From Ferrovibrio sp965278975 (GTDB lineage Bacteria; Pseudomonadota; Alphaproteobacteria; Ferrovibrionales; Ferrovibrionaceae), in assembly GCF_965278975.1 (NCBI RefSeq), contig NZ_OZ257126.1, forward strand, positions 62,001-126,000: 64,000 nucleotides of DNA, read 5' to 3'. The notes beneath the pieces were generated by a model. It did no database searches. It was not told the DNA's origin and worked only from the letters and a program-made list of their open reading frames with translations. The first letter of the stretch is position 1, and each line of letters starts with the position of its first letter. A program made the translations under genes and the position numbers. Below are positions 49,811 to 58,508 of the stretch, one piece after another.

Positions 49811-50116
49811 TCAGGCGCGCTTGCGCGCCATGCCCATCAGGATGAAGGCCAGCACCGCGAAGCCGAGTGCCGGCAACGCCAGATTCCACAGCGTGTAATC
49901 CCAGTTCAGGCCGCAGGTGAAATCGCCATCGCCCCGGCCCATCTGGATCGGCAGGGTGCCGCCCTGGCCGGCCACGCGGGTACACATGCCCTGCGGCTCG
50001 TTGCCATGGGTGCGCAGCAGCAGCACGGCATAGATCGCCACCGGCAGGCCGATGCCATAGACAAGGCTGGCGACAAGGCGGCCCGGCAGGGAAAGCGGTG
50101 CGATCAGGTTCAGCAT
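49811..50116 (-). CDS. Small membrane protein of unknown function
   Basis: A 101-residue protein with two hydrophobic helices, near residues 13-34 and 78-97, and a loop with two cysteines (MCTR, FTCG) that could form a disulfide. It lies 10 bases downstream of the MotB-like gene on the same strand, so it may be part of that envelope cluster. I do not recognise its family. Confidence 0.65.
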   Translation of the reverse strand: MLNLIAPLSLPGRLVASLVYGIGLPVAIYAVLLLRTHGNEPQGMCTRVAGQGGTLPIQMGRGDGDFTCGLNWDYTLWNLALPALGFAVLAFILMGMARKRA

Positions 50117-50126
50117 GGCGGGGTTT

Positions 50127-51200
50127 TTAGCGCTCCGTCAGCTTCAATTCAATGCGCCGGTTGCGCCGCAGGGCAATCTCGTCGTTGCGCTCGTCCAGCG
50201 GCTGGAATTCGCCGAAGCCGGCCGCCGCCAGGCGCTGCGCCGGCACACCCTGGGCAATCAGGAATTTGGTAACCGAAATGGCGCGTGCCGCCGACAATTC
50301 CCAGTTGGAGGGGAATTGCGGCGTATTGATCGGCACACGGTCGGTATGGCCATCGACCCGCAGCACCCAGGGCAGGTCGGCGGGAATCTTCTTGGAAATA
50401 TCGATCAGGGTGCGGGCAAGCTGGCCCATCTGCTCGCGGCCCTGCGGATTGAGTTCAGCCGAGCCCGAGGTGAACAGCACTTCCGACTGGAACACGAAGC
50501 GGTCGCCGACGATCTGGATATCCTTGCGATCGCCGAGCGCCTGGCGCAGACGGCCGAAGAATTCCGAGCGGTAGTTCATCAGGTCGTCGACCTTGCGCGC
50601 CAGGGCGGCATTGAGCCGCTTGCCGAGGTCGACCACCTGCGCCTGGCTCTGCTTTTCCTTCTCCTCGCTCTCGCGCAGGATACGGTCGATCTGCGCCAGT
50701 TGCTCGCGCAGTGCCAGGATCTGGCGGTTCAGCAGGTCGATCTGGCTGCGTGCATCGGCGGAAGCGCGGCGCTCGGCTTCCAGCGCCGCAGCACCAGAGA
50801 CCAGCTTGCCATCCAGATCAACCACGATCTGCTTCTGCTCGTTCAACTGCTTCTCGGCTTCGTCATGGCGCGCCTGGGCATCGTTGAGCGCGGCGGCAAG
50901 CTGGTCGCGTTCGGCGATACTGGCGGCCAGCGTCGCCTGCAACTGGCCAAGGTTGGTACGCAGGTCGCTGCTGGTTTTCTTCTCCAGCGACAACTGCTCC
51001 ACCAGGCGGGCAAGATCGCCGCGCAAGGCATCAATCGCCTTGTCCTTGCCGGAAATCGCATTGGCAAGGAAAAACTGTGCCAGGATGAACACCGCCAGCA
51101 CGAAGACAATGACCATCATCAGGGTCGAGAGCACATCGACATAGCCAGGCCAGGGGTTGGCCACCCCATTCTCGCCCCGGCGCCAGGCGCGGCTTGCCAT
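50127..51200 (-). CDS. OmpA/MotB-like peptidoglycan-binding motor subunit
   Basis: A 357-residue inner-membrane protein. A single N-terminal helix carries an acidic residue (WPGYVDVLSTLMMVIVFVLA, Asp near residue 22), as in MotB/ExbD proton channels. A long coiled coil (residues about 50-190) links to a C-terminal OmpA domain with VDGHTDRVPI and SNWELSAARAISV, which binds peptidoglycan. It follows the MotA/TolQ-like gene by three bases and forms a likely stator pair with it. Not flagellar in context. Confidence 0.88.
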   Translation of the reverse strand: MASRAWRRGENGVANPWPGYVDVLSTLMMVIVFVLAVFILAQFFLANAISGKDKAIDALRGDLARLVEQLSLEKKTSSDLRTNLGQLQATLAASIAERDQLAAALNDAQARHDEAEKQLNEQKQIVVDLDGKLVSGAAALEAERRASADARSQIDLLNRQILALREQLAQIDRILRESEEKEKQSQAQVVDLGKRLNAALARKVDDLMNYRSEFFGRLRQALGDRKDIQIVGDRFVFQSEVLFTSGSAELNPQGREQMGQLARTLIDISKKIPADLPWVLRVDGHTDRVPINTPQFPSNWELSAARAISVTKFLIAQGVPAQRLAAAGFGEFQPLDERNDEIALRRNRRIELKLTER

Positions 51201-51203
51201 GGC

Positions 51204-52355
51204 TTAGGTCCTGCGCTGGCCGTTATCGGCGGCGGCCGCGATGGTGCGCGACAGCAGCTTGATCTCGGCCCGCATGTCATCCACCAGCTTGGCGCGGCCC
51301 TGGGCGGCATCGTCGAGCAGGCGGGTGAGCAGGATATCCATGTTGCGCAGATGCCCCCGGCTGGCGGCATCGAAGCCGCCGCTCTCGGTATTCTGCGCCA
51401 GCTTGGACAGGATCGGCTTCATCTCGATCTGGTGCTCGGTCAGCTTCAGCAGCAGGCCTTGTTCGGCGCGCATCTGCTCGGTGAGCAGGCTGAGCTTCTC
51501 ATTGAGTTGCAGCAAGGCCGTGGAAGCGTTGCCGCGATTGTCTTCCGAACGCGCCAGGGTGCGTTGCAGATTGTCCAGGCTATCGGCGGTCTGTTCCAGC
51601 AGGGCCTGCACATAGGCCGGCACCGACTGGTCACCATCGGCCACGGCACCGCCGCCGACGCGGGTGAAGCCGGCAAGCCATTCCTCAAGGTCGTTATAGA
51701 AACGGTTCTGCGCCTGGCCCGCCTGCAAATCGAGGAAGCCGAGGATCAGCGAACCGGAAAGGCCGAGCATCGAGGAGGAGAAGGCCAGGCCCATGCCGGC
51801 CAGCGGTCGCTGCAAGCCGCCCTTCAGCTTGTCGAACAGCACGTTGATATTCTCTTCGCCGCCCAGCGACAGGCCTGAGATGGTGTCGGTCACGGAGCCA
51901 ATCGTCTCAAGCAGGCCCCAGAAAGTGCCGAGCAGGCCGAGGAACACCATCAGGCCGATCAGGTAGCGCGATATGTCGCGTGCTTCATCGAGGCGCGAGC
52001 CGACGGAATCAAGCAGGGCACGGCTGGCAGCGGCGGAAACTTGGCCGCGCGGACCGCGGTTCTCCAGCATCTTGGCCAGCGGTGCCAGCAGGTTCGACGG
52101 CTTGCCGACATGCGGCACGGTGCTGGTTTGCTGCGATTTCTGCCAGGCGGCGAGCCAATCGGCCTCGCGGCCCAGCACGAAAACCTGGCGGAAGATGAAC
52201 AGGATGCCGATCACCGCCACGGCGGCAATCAGGCCGTTGAGCGCCGGGTTGGCAAGGAAGGCACGCTGCAGCGGATCCTTCAACACAAAGACCACAGCGC
52301 CCACGGCAACAAGAAACAGCACCATGCGCACCAGGTAACGACCGGGTTTGGTCAT
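51204..52355 (-). CDS. MotA/TolQ/ExbB-family proton channel-like protein
   Basis: A 383-residue membrane protein with helices near residues 12-27, 35-55 and 125-150 and another near 190-215. The stretch YLIGLMVFLGLLGTFWGLLE and the GGLQRPLAGMGLAFSSSMLG segment match the MotA/TolQ/ExbB channel family. A long helical C-terminal region (residues 230-383) could contact the coiled coil of its partner. With the MotB-like and OmpA genes around, it forms an uncharacterised envelope motor. Confidence 0.86.
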   Translation of the reverse strand: MTKPGRYLVRMVLFLVAVGAVVFVLKDPLQRAFLANPALNGLIAAVAVIGILFIFRQVFVLGREADWLAAWQKSQQTSTVPHVGKPSNLLAPLAKMLENRGPRGQVSAAASRALLDSVGSRLDEARDISRYLIGLMVFLGLLGTFWGLLETIGSVTDTISGLSLGGEENINVLFDKLKGGLQRPLAGMGLAFSSSMLGLSGSLILGFLDLQAGQAQNRFYNDLEEWLAGFTRVGGGAVADGDQSVPAYVQALLEQTADSLDNLQRTLARSEDNRGNASTALLQLNEKLSLLTEQMRAEQGLLLKLTEHQIEMKPILSKLAQNTESGGFDAASRGHLRNMDILLTRLLDDAAQGRAKLVDDMRAEIKLLSRTIAAAADNGQRRT

Positions 52356-52465
52356 GCCTTCACCTTATCCTGCGGCCCAACGAATATGGGAACCGCCTCT
52401 CTGCAGTATAATTGGAGCAGCGAATATGGCTTTTCCTGGGCGAAAAGCCGCTCGCCCCGCATCAA

Positions 52466-53476
52466 TCAGCGCCCGACCGGCGCCACTTCAACGCGGTCCG
52501 GGGGAGAGTTGTCGCTGGGTGCGCCAAGCGCACGCACATCGATGCGCGTGGAACGGATGCCACGATCGATCAGGAAGCCGCGCACCGCCAGCGCACGGCT
52601 GAGCGAGAGGCGCCGCGCGCCACTGGCAGCATCGGCACCGCTGGCACTGGCATAGGCGCGAATCTGGATGCGGTCCTCGGTATTGGCAAGCGCACGGGCG
52701 AGCGCCTCAAGTGCGCCGCTGCCTTCGCCGGAAAGATCGCTCTTGCCAGCTTCGAAATTGAGGTTGACCTGACCGGCAGACGGTGCCGCGCTGGAAACCG
52801 GGGGCGGTGTCAGCAAGGCCGATTGCTGTGCCGCCGGGTTCGAGGCACGCGGCGCAGCAGGCGCTGGCGCGGCGGCGGCAGGAGCCTGGGCCACGGCGGC
52901 GGGAGCCGGCATCACCGGGGCAGGCGCGGCCGGAACAGGAGCAGCCGGAACAGGGACGGCAGGCGCCGCGGCGGAAGGCGGTGCGGGCAATTGCAGCGGA
53001 CGACCAGAATTGGCTGGCGCCGCATCAGTTACCGGCGGCGGCAGGTTCACCACCACGGCAGGGGTCTGCGGCGCCGGGCTGGTGCCTTCGCCACGGCTGC
53101 CGCCGGTGCGGCGCGGCGTGGTCGCCACCTGGGCCGGTGCGGGTGTCGGGGTCTTCGCCACAGCGGGTGCGGCGGCGGGAGCAGAGGCTGTCTTGGCGGC
53201 GCGCGGCGGGCGCAGCTTCACACTGGCGGGAGCCGGACCGGAATCACCCAGCAGCGGCTTCAGCGCCGGGCCACCCAGCGCCGGCGAGCCGGGATCCTGG
53301 TTATTGGCGAAGCCGGGCAGCGGCGGACCCAGGCGGTCGAGCGCCTGCATGTTCACGATCACGCTGCCGCCGCCGACATAGGAGGTCTGGGCCGAGGCGC
53401 CATGCACAGCCGGCAGCGCCAGCGCCAGGCCAAGCGCCATGGCGGGAAGCGGATGCTGAAACAGCTTGATGGCCAT
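52466..53476 (-). CDS. Secreted OmpA-family protein with Pro/Ala-rich linker
   Basis: A 336-residue protein with signal peptide (MALGLALALPAVHGASA), then about 170 residues of Ala/Pro-rich low-complexity linker, and a C-terminal OmpA-like domain from about residue 240 (LNFEAGKSDLSGEG, IQIRAYASASG). It probably anchors to peptidoglycan in the periplasm. It lies just upstream of the MotA/MotB-like pair (110 bases apart) and may be a partner, but independent function is possible. Confidence 0.83.
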   Translation of the reverse strand: MAIKLFQHPLPAMALGLALALPAVHGASAQTSYVGGGSVIVNMQALDRLGPPLPGFANNQDPGSPALGGPALKPLLGDSGPAPASVKLRPPRAAKTASAPAAAPAVAKTPTPAPAQVATTPRRTGGSRGEGTSPAPQTPAVVVNLPPPVTDAAPANSGRPLQLPAPPSAAAPAVPVPAAPVPAAPAPVMPAPAAVAQAPAAAAPAPAAPRASNPAAQQSALLTPPPVSSAAPSAGQVNLNFEAGKSDLSGEGSGALEALARALANTEDRIQIRAYASASGADAASGARRLSLSRALAVRGFLIDRGIRSTRIDVRALGAPSDNSPPDRVEVAPVGR

Positions 53477-53566
53477 CGGTGGGTCCCCCCGTTACGCGGT
53501 ATGGCGCGAACGATAGCGGACCTTCCCCTCTAGCTCAACCCGGCAATAGGTCGTAAGCGAAACCAA

Positions 53567-54361
53567 TTACGCCGGTTTATTGAGCAATTTCTGCAACGGG
53601 GTGTAGAGCGCATCATTGGCGGCGAGAATATCGCCCGACGCCATCATGGTATCGCCGCCCTTGAGGTCGGTGACCATGCCGCCCGCCTCGCGCACCAGCA
53701 CGATGCCGGCGGCAATATCCCATACCGAAAGCCCGCGCTCCCAGAAGCCGTCATAGCGGCCGGCGGCGACATAGGCGAGGTCGAGCGCAGCGGCGCCCAT
53801 GCGGCGGATACCGGCCACTTCCGGCATCACCCCGGCCATCTCGCGGCGGAATTGGGCATGGTCGCCACGGCCATGGAACGGGATGCCGGTGGCAATCACT
53901 GCCTCGGTCATCTTGCGGCGCACGGAAACGCGCAGGCGGCGCTCGTTGCAATAGGCGCCAGCGCCCTTCTCGGCCCAGAACAGTTCGTCGCGCACCACGT
54001 CCAGCACGATACCGGCGATCAGTTCGCCCTCGCGCTGCACGGCGATGGAAATGGCGAAATGCGGGATGGCATGCAGGAAATTGGTGGTGCCGTCCAGCGG
54101 GTCGATGACCCAGTAATTCTTGCCGTCCTTGGCTTCGACGCGGCCGCCCTCTTCCATGATGAAGCCGAAATCCGGGCGCAGCTTGGAAAGCTCGGCCTGC
54201 AGCACCTTCTCGGCCTTGCGGTCGGCGGCGGAAACGAAGTCGGCCGGGCCCTTGCGGCTGATCTGGAGATGCTCGACCTCGTTGAAATCGCGCAGCAGGC
54301 CGCGGGAGGCTTTGCGCGCAGAATTGGTCATCGCATTAATCAGGGCGGATCGCAGGGCCAT
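53567..54361 (-). CDS. suhB: Inositol-1-monophosphatase (SuhB)
   Basis: A 264-residue SuhB-type phosphatase with metal-binding IMEEGG, DPLDGTTNFLH (residues about 91-101) and WDIAAGIVLVREAGG motifs. SuhB dephosphorylates inositol phosphate and also takes part in rRNA transcription antitermination. It lies downstream of thiE on the same strand. Confidence 0.92.
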   Translation of the reverse strand: MALRSALINAMTNSARKASRGLLRDFNEVEHLQISRKGPADFVSAADRKAEKVLQAELSKLRPDFGFIMEEGGRVEAKDGKNYWVIDPLDGTTNFLHAIPHFAISIAVQREGELIAGIVLDVVRDELFWAEKGAGAYCNERRLRVSVRRKMTEAVIATGIPFHGRGDHAQFRREMAGVMPEVAGIRRMGAAALDLAYVAAGRYDGFWERGLSVWDIAAGIVLVREAGGMVTDLKGGDTMMASGDILAANDALYTPLQKLLNKPA

Positions 54362-54418
54362 GGCTTTCGTGCTCGGCGGTACTTCAGACGGGGGGCTGGC
54401 GGAAGGGGGCGGACCCTA

Positions 54419-55084
54419 TCAGCCGGGCCGGTGCTTGGCAATTGCCTCATTGAAGGCCTTCACGGCCTTGGCCGGACCGCCCGGATAGCCCCAAACCCCG
54501 GCGGAAACCGCCAGAAAATCCGTCCCGGCGGCGACCAGCGGGGCGCAATTCTCCACCGTGATGCCACCAATGGCGACGCAGGGCACTTCCATCAGTTCGG
54601 ACCACCAGGCCAGCAGGTCCGGCTCGGCCTGGAATTTCGGCTGCTTGGTCGTCGTGGGATAGAAGGCGCCGAAAGCGACATAATCGGCCCCGGCCTCGGC
54701 GGCTTCCATCGCCAAGTGGCGGGAATTGTGACAAGTGACGCCAATGATGCGGTCCGGTCCGAGCAGCCGGCGCGCTTCCTCATAGGATGCATCCTGCTGG
54801 CCGATATGCACGCCATCGGCGCCGAGCTTCACGGCCAGGTCCGGGCGGTCGTTGATCAGCAGCGCCACATCATGCTCATGGCAGAGCGGCAGAACCGCCT
54901 CGGCGGCGCGGCGGAAGGCATTGTCGGAAGCCGGCTGCTCGCCTTCCTTGAGGCGCAGTTGCAGGCAGGCGACATCACCGGCGCCCAACGCCGCCTTGAG
55001 CTGTTCCGCGAAAGCCGCCGGTTCGACAACCGACGGCGTGATCAGGTAGAGCCGCGCCGGCGGCTTGTCATTTGCTTTGCTCAT
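54419..55084 (-). CDS. thiE: Thiamine phosphate synthase
   Basis: A 221-residue TIM barrel joining HMP-PP and thiazole phosphate in thiamine synthesis. Signatures: LYLITP, CLQLRLKEG, the diphosphate-binding LGADGVHIGQQD near residue 90, the thiazole site GAFYPTTTK, and AIGGI. The start overlaps the hydrolase stop by 4 bp. No other thiamine gene or TPP riboswitch is adjacent. Confidence 0.92.
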   Translation of the reverse strand: MSKANDKPPARLYLITPSVVEPAAFAEQLKAALGAGDVACLQLRLKEGEQPASDNAFRRAAEAVLPLCHEHDVALLINDRPDLAVKLGADGVHIGQQDASYEEARRLLGPDRIIGVTCHNSRHLAMEAAEAGADYVAFGAFYPTTTKQPKFQAEPDLLAWWSELMEVPCVAIGGITVENCAPLVAAGTDFLAVSAGVWGYPGGPAKAVKAFNEAIAKHRPG

Positions 55085-55872
55085 GCCAGGAATCCCTTCA
55101 GCGCGTCGAGGGTTTCATCCGGCTTCTCGCTCATCATCAGATGGCCGCAATCGGCCAGCACATCGACGCGGGCTTGCGCGAACTTCTTGGCAAACGCCGC
55201 GCCGGAGCGGGCCGGCGTCATCATGTCGCGTGCCCCCGACAGCACCTGCACCGGGCATGTCACCTTGGCCGCTGCCGCATCACCCGCAGCATAGGCGTTG
55301 CAGATGCGGAAACCGGTGGCCAGCACCTTGCGCGGGGCATTGTCGGTGAGGCGGATCGAACCACCGAGAATCCAGCCGCCGGGATTGCGGTTGCCGCCAA
55401 TATGACTCTTGCGGGCCAGCATCCAGTCGTTCATCAGTGCGATGGCCTTGAAGTCGCCGGCATCTGCCAAGGCCTGCAATTCAGGATTGACGCTCATCGG
55501 CAGCGCGAAGCCGAGCAGCGACAGCTTGCTCACGCGTTCCGGGAAACGCGCGGCGGCCTCCAGCGCGATCAGCGCGCCCATGGAATGGCCCACCAGGGCG
55601 GCCTGCTTCACCTTGGCGGCATCGAGCAGATGCGGCAGCCAGTCGGCTATCGCTTCGATGCTCTGCGGCATCTCGCCGCCGGAACGGCCATTGCCCGGCA
55701 GGTCGACCGCCAGCACCGACCAGCCGTGATAGGCGAACCAGCGCGTCTGCAGCGCCCAGGCAGTGTGGTCGCAGGCATTGCCATGGATGAACACCACGGT
55801 CGGCAAGGCCGGATCGAACACCTTGCCGCCGGTGGCGGCGAAAATCTTTGCGCCCTGAACGTCAAGCCACAT
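55081..55872 (-). CDS. Alpha/beta-hydrolase
   Basis: A 263-residue hydrolase with oxyanion segment VFIHGNACDH near residue 28, nucleophile elbow VGHSMGAL near residue 95, and the catalytic His in LADCGHLMMSE. Close to BioH/epoxide-hydrolase type enzymes; substrate unknown. It follows metY by 13 bases and overlaps thiE by 4 bp. Confidence 0.87.
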   Translation of the reverse strand: MWLDVQGAKIFAATGGKVFDPALPTVVFIHGNACDHTAWALQTRWFAYHGWSVLAVDLPGNGRSGGEMPQSIEAIADWLPHLLDAAKVKQAALVGHSMGALIALEAAARFPERVSKLSLLGFALPMSVNPELQALADAGDFKAIALMNDWMLARKSHIGGNRNPGGWILGGSIRLTDNAPRKVLATGFRICNAYAAGDAAAAKVTCPVQVLSGARDMMTPARSGAAFAKKFAQARVDVLADCGHLMMSEKPDETLDALKGFLA

Positions 55873-55885
55873 TGCTACTGCCCTC

Positions 55886-57199
55886 TTACTCGGCGGCCTG
55901 CGCCGGCGCCGCCTTGGCGGCAGCCCGCAGGGCCTGGTTCAGATCGTCGATCAGGTCGCCGATATCCTCAAGGCCGACCGAGAGGCGCACCAGTTCCTCA
56001 CCGATACCGGCGGCCTTGAGTTCTGCCGCCGACATCTGCTGATGCGTGGTGGAGGCCGGATGGATCACCAGCGACTTGGCATCGCCGACATTGGCGAGAT
56101 GCGAGAACACCTGCAACGCCTCGATCAGCGCACGCCCTGCCGCACGCCCGCCCTTGACGCCGAAGCTGAACACCGCGCCACAGCCTTTCGGCAGCAGCTT
56201 TTTGGCCAGGTCATGGTCCTTGTGCTCGGGCAGTTCAGGATAGCTGACCCATTCGACGCCCTTGTGGCTTTTCAGGAACTGCACGATCTGGCGCGCATTC
56301 TCGACATGGCGGCTCATGCGCAGCGGCAATGTCTCCACGCCTTGCAGGATATGGAAGGCATTGGTGGGGCTGAGGCAGGCGCCAAAATCGCGCAGGCCCT
56401 CGGCACGGGCGCGCATGATGAAGGCGGCGGGGCCGAATTCCTCGGCGAAATCCAGGCCGTGATAGCCGGCATAGGGCTCGGTCAGGGTCGGGAACTTGCC
56501 CGAGGCTTCCCAGTCGAAACGGCCGGAATCGATCAGCGCACCGCCGATGGCGACGCCATGACCGCCGAGAAACTTGGTGGCGGAATGCATCACCAGATCG
56601 GCGCCATGCTCGAAGCCCTTGAACAGATACGGCGTGGCGAAGGTGCAATCGAGCATCAGCGGCAGGCCGGCTTCATGGGCGATCTCGGCCCAGGCCGGCA
56701 CATCCAGCACTTCCAGGCCGGGATTGCCGAGGATTTCACCGAAGACCAGCCGCGTCTCCGGCTTGATCGCGGCCTTCACCGCCGCATGGTCGCGCGGATC
56801 GACGAAGGTGGTGGTGATGCCAAAACGCGGCAGGGTATGGACCAGGATATTGTAGCTGCCGCCATAGATGTTGCGGCTGGCGACAATATGCGCCCCCTGC
56901 CCCATCAGCGTGGCAATGGCGAGGTGCAAGGCCGCTTGACCAGACGCAGTGCAGACCGCGCCGACGCCGCCTTCCAGCGCCGCCAGACGTTCTTCCAGCA
57001 CCGCTACCGTGGGGTTGGAGATGCGCGAATAGATGTGGCCGGCGCGCTCCAGGTTGAACAAGGCGGCGGCATGGTCGGCATCGTGGAAAACATAGGACGT
57101 GGTCTGATAGATCGGCAGCGCCCGCGCGCCGGTGGTGGGATCGGGCTGCTGGCCGGCATGCAGGCTCAGCGTATCGAATTTGAGAAATTTCGGCTCCAT
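55886..57199 (-). CDS. metY: O-acetylhomoserine sulfhydrylase (MetY-type Cys/Met metabolism PLP enzyme)
   Basis: ATG 57199 is preceded by GGGGAGAG and gives 437 residues, the usual MetY length. The Cys/Met-metabolism PLP motif is visible: the PLP lysine in HSATKFLGGHGVAIGG near residue 209, GQAALHLAIATLMG near residue 85 and SRISNPTVAVLEERLA near residue 60. It makes homocysteine from O-acetylhomoserine and sulfide. A hydrolase, thiE and suhB follow on the same strand. Its leader holds a terminator-like hairpin, so it may be attenuated. Confidence 0.92.
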   Translation of the reverse strand: MEPKFLKFDTLSLHAGQQPDPTTGARALPIYQTTSYVFHDADHAAALFNLERAGHIYSRISNPTVAVLEERLAALEGGVGAVCTASGQAALHLAIATLMGQGAHIVASRNIYGGSYNILVHTLPRFGITTTFVDPRDHAAVKAAIKPETRLVFGEILGNPGLEVLDVPAWAEIAHEAGLPLMLDCTFATPYLFKGFEHGADLVMHSATKFLGGHGVAIGGALIDSGRFDWEASGKFPTLTEPYAGYHGLDFAEEFGPAAFIMRARAEGLRDFGACLSPTNAFHILQGVETLPLRMSRHVENARQIVQFLKSHKGVEWVSYPELPEHKDHDLAKKLLPKGCGAVFSFGVKGGRAAGRALIEALQVFSHLANVGDAKSLVIHPASTTHQQMSAAELKAAGIGEELVRLSVGLEDIGDLIDDLNQALRAAAKAAPAQAAE

Positions 57200-57286
57200 C
57201 GGGCGCTCTCCCCTGACCAAATCGGCCTGAACAAACTGGCGCGACAATACCGGCTTCGCGGCAAAATACGAGGGCGGCAAAAACGC

Positions 57287-57319
57287 AAAAAAATAGGCCG
57301 CCCCAATTCCGGGACGGCC
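57287..57319 (-). terminator. Terminator-like hairpin inside the metY leader
   Basis: On the minus strand the arms GGCCGUCCC and GGGGCGGCC (one G-U pair) with a 6-base loop are followed by UAU7. No gene on this strand lies upstream, so it would stop transcripts heading into metY and is a candidate attenuator. Confidence 0.6.
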
Positions 57320-57349
57320 CTGTGAATTGCCTCAACCTCAACTGTTAAC

Positions 57350-57379
57350 GATTAACGCACCGCCTACGGACGGAGTCAA
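57350..57379 (-). promoter_or_regulatory. Weak promoter candidate for metY
   Basis: On the minus strand TTGACT and TTAATC are separated by 18 bases. The -35 box is good but the -10 box is poor. If used, transcripts would reach the hairpin at 57319 about 25 bases later. Confidence 0.3.
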
Positions 57380-57460
57380 GCAGTTGTAACGGAATGTAAC
57401 GGAGGGGACGCGAAGCCACGGCCAATGCCATGTCGCGGGAAAGACCGTGTCGCGCGGAAA

Positions 57461-57504
57461 AAAACGACCGCCGAAGTTGGGACATACAGGCCGGCGGCCG
57501 TTTT
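57461..57504. terminator. Second hairpin with T-run in the metY-TetR intergenic region
   Basis: Arms AAAACGACCGCCG and CGGCGGCCGTTTT pair with one mismatch. On the minus strand the stem ends in seven Ts, on the plus strand in four. No annotated gene on either strand ends here, so it may bound a small RNA. Confidence 0.45.
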
Positions 57505-57609
57505 AGTCCAACAGGGAGGAAACACGATACGATACTGCTTCCCTTATAACCTGGAAGGTTTAAGGAAAGGTGAAGTGCGGAACCGTTTCCGGAGCGGTTT
57601 TCCGCGAGC

Positions 57610-58221
57610 ATGATTCAGGTAAGGTGGGGCATGGCCGAACGGGGCGACATAGCGGCTCTGCCGAATTCCGACCGTCTGCTGGAAGCAGCGCTGGCATGTT
57701 TCCGCCAGCTCGGGACCCAGAAAGCACGGGTGGAGGATATTGCCGCCGCCGCCGGCATGGCCCGCACCGCGCTTTACCGTTTCTATCCCAGCAAACGTGC
57801 CATCCTCGCCGCGCTGGCCGCCCGCACCCTGCAGGGCGACGAAGCACGGCTGGCGGAACTGGCGCGCGACCGCGACCGCAGCCCGGCGGCGCGGCTGAAA
57901 GCCCTGCTGCTGGCGGAAGCCGAATGTCTGCGCCTGCTGCTGGCCGACCGCGTGCTGGCCGAGGTGCTCGGCGCCGCCATGCAGGATAGCGGCGATGTGT
58001 GGGAGCAGCATCGCCGGGGCCTGCGCGCGCTCTATGCCGGCGTGATCCGCGATGGCCAGCGCGCCGGCCGCTTCCGCTCGGGCAATTCGGAAGCCCTGGC
58101 GCAGACGGTGGAGGATATGAGCCATCCGCTGCATGATCCGCGCATCCTGCTGGAATCCGGCCCGCGCGAAATGGCCCTGGCCTCGGCTGCCGCCGACTGG
58201 CTGGAAAAGCGCGCGCGCTAG
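57610..58221 (+). CDS. TetR/AcrR-family transcriptional regulator
   Basis: A 203-residue regulator; ATG 57631 with AAGGTGGG upstream is an equally likely start. The HTH (LLEAALACFRQLGTQKARVE, then AGMARTALYRFYPSKRAIL) is typical TetR, followed by a helical ligand domain. It is divergent from metY and convergent with the DUF1192 gene. No operator could be assigned and the ligand is unknown. Confidence 0.87.
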   Translation: MIQVRWGMAERGDIAALPNSDRLLEAALACFRQLGTQKARVEDIAAAAGMARTALYRFYPSKRAILAALAARTLQGDEARLAELARDRDRSPAARLKALLLAEAECLRLLLADRVLAEVLGAAMQDSGDVWEQHRRGLRALYAGVIRDGQRAGRFRSGNSEALAQTVEDMSHPLHDPRILLESGPREMALASAAADWLEKRAR

Positions 58222-58226
58222 ATAAT

Positions 58227-58403
58227 CTAGTTCTTGAAGAAGCTGGAGGCTGAACCGCGCGCGGCCTGCTTCTTGGTGATCACGGCACGGATGCGGTCGA
58301 TCTCGGCCTTCAACTCCTCGATCCGCTCCTCGAGATCAGCAACCGACATGGCATCGTATTGCGGCGACAGCGGCGCCTTGTTGCGTGCCTCATCCCAATC
58401 CAT
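58227..58403 (-). CDS. DUF1192 family small protein
   Basis: A 58-residue protein on the minus strand from ATG 58403 (GGGAGG site upstream). Its start MDWDEARNKAPLSPQYDAM and the coiled-coil core LEERIEELKAEIDRI match the DUF1192 family, a short conserved protein of Alphaproteobacteria without known function. It is divergent from the quinone oxidoreductase and converges on the TetR gene. Confidence 0.82.
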   Translation of the reverse strand: MDWDEARNKAPLSPQYDAMSVADLEERIEELKAEIDRIRAVITKKQAARGSASSFFKN

Positions 58404-58508
58404 CGCCGCCTCCCGGTCATTCCCACTTTACTATCGGCCGCCCAGGCACAACCTTGCCGCCAGGGCCGCCAGAGGCTACATCAATCCGCATCGATCAGGG
58501 AGAGAGAT

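Larger units (their letters stand above)
57200..57609. other. 410-base intergenic region between metY and a divergent TetR gene
   Basis: No supported protein gene. It contains the two hairpin-plus-T-run elements and the weak promoter listed separately. I saw no SAM-II or other known riboswitch core. Confidence 0.5.

Noticed and set aside
50127..52355. Zorya-type ZorA/ZorB defence genes
   Set aside because: The MotA/MotB-like pair matches only the generic stator layout; there is no ZorC, ZorD or ZorE nearby and the flanking genes are housekeeping.
57304..57329. H-type pseudoknot between CAAUUC and the hairpin loop in the metY leader
   Set aside because: No connecting loop remains to span the second stem, so the geometry is unfavourable; at most it is an alternative weaker hairpin.
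57200..57345. SAM-II riboswitch upstream of metY
   Set aside because: A GATTTG-like sequence occurs near the start codon, but the rest of the conserved pseudoknot core is missing.
57345..57611. An 88-codon minus-strand open frame upstream of metY
   Set aside because: It runs through two terminator-like hairpins, has unusual composition and no recognisable start signal or family.
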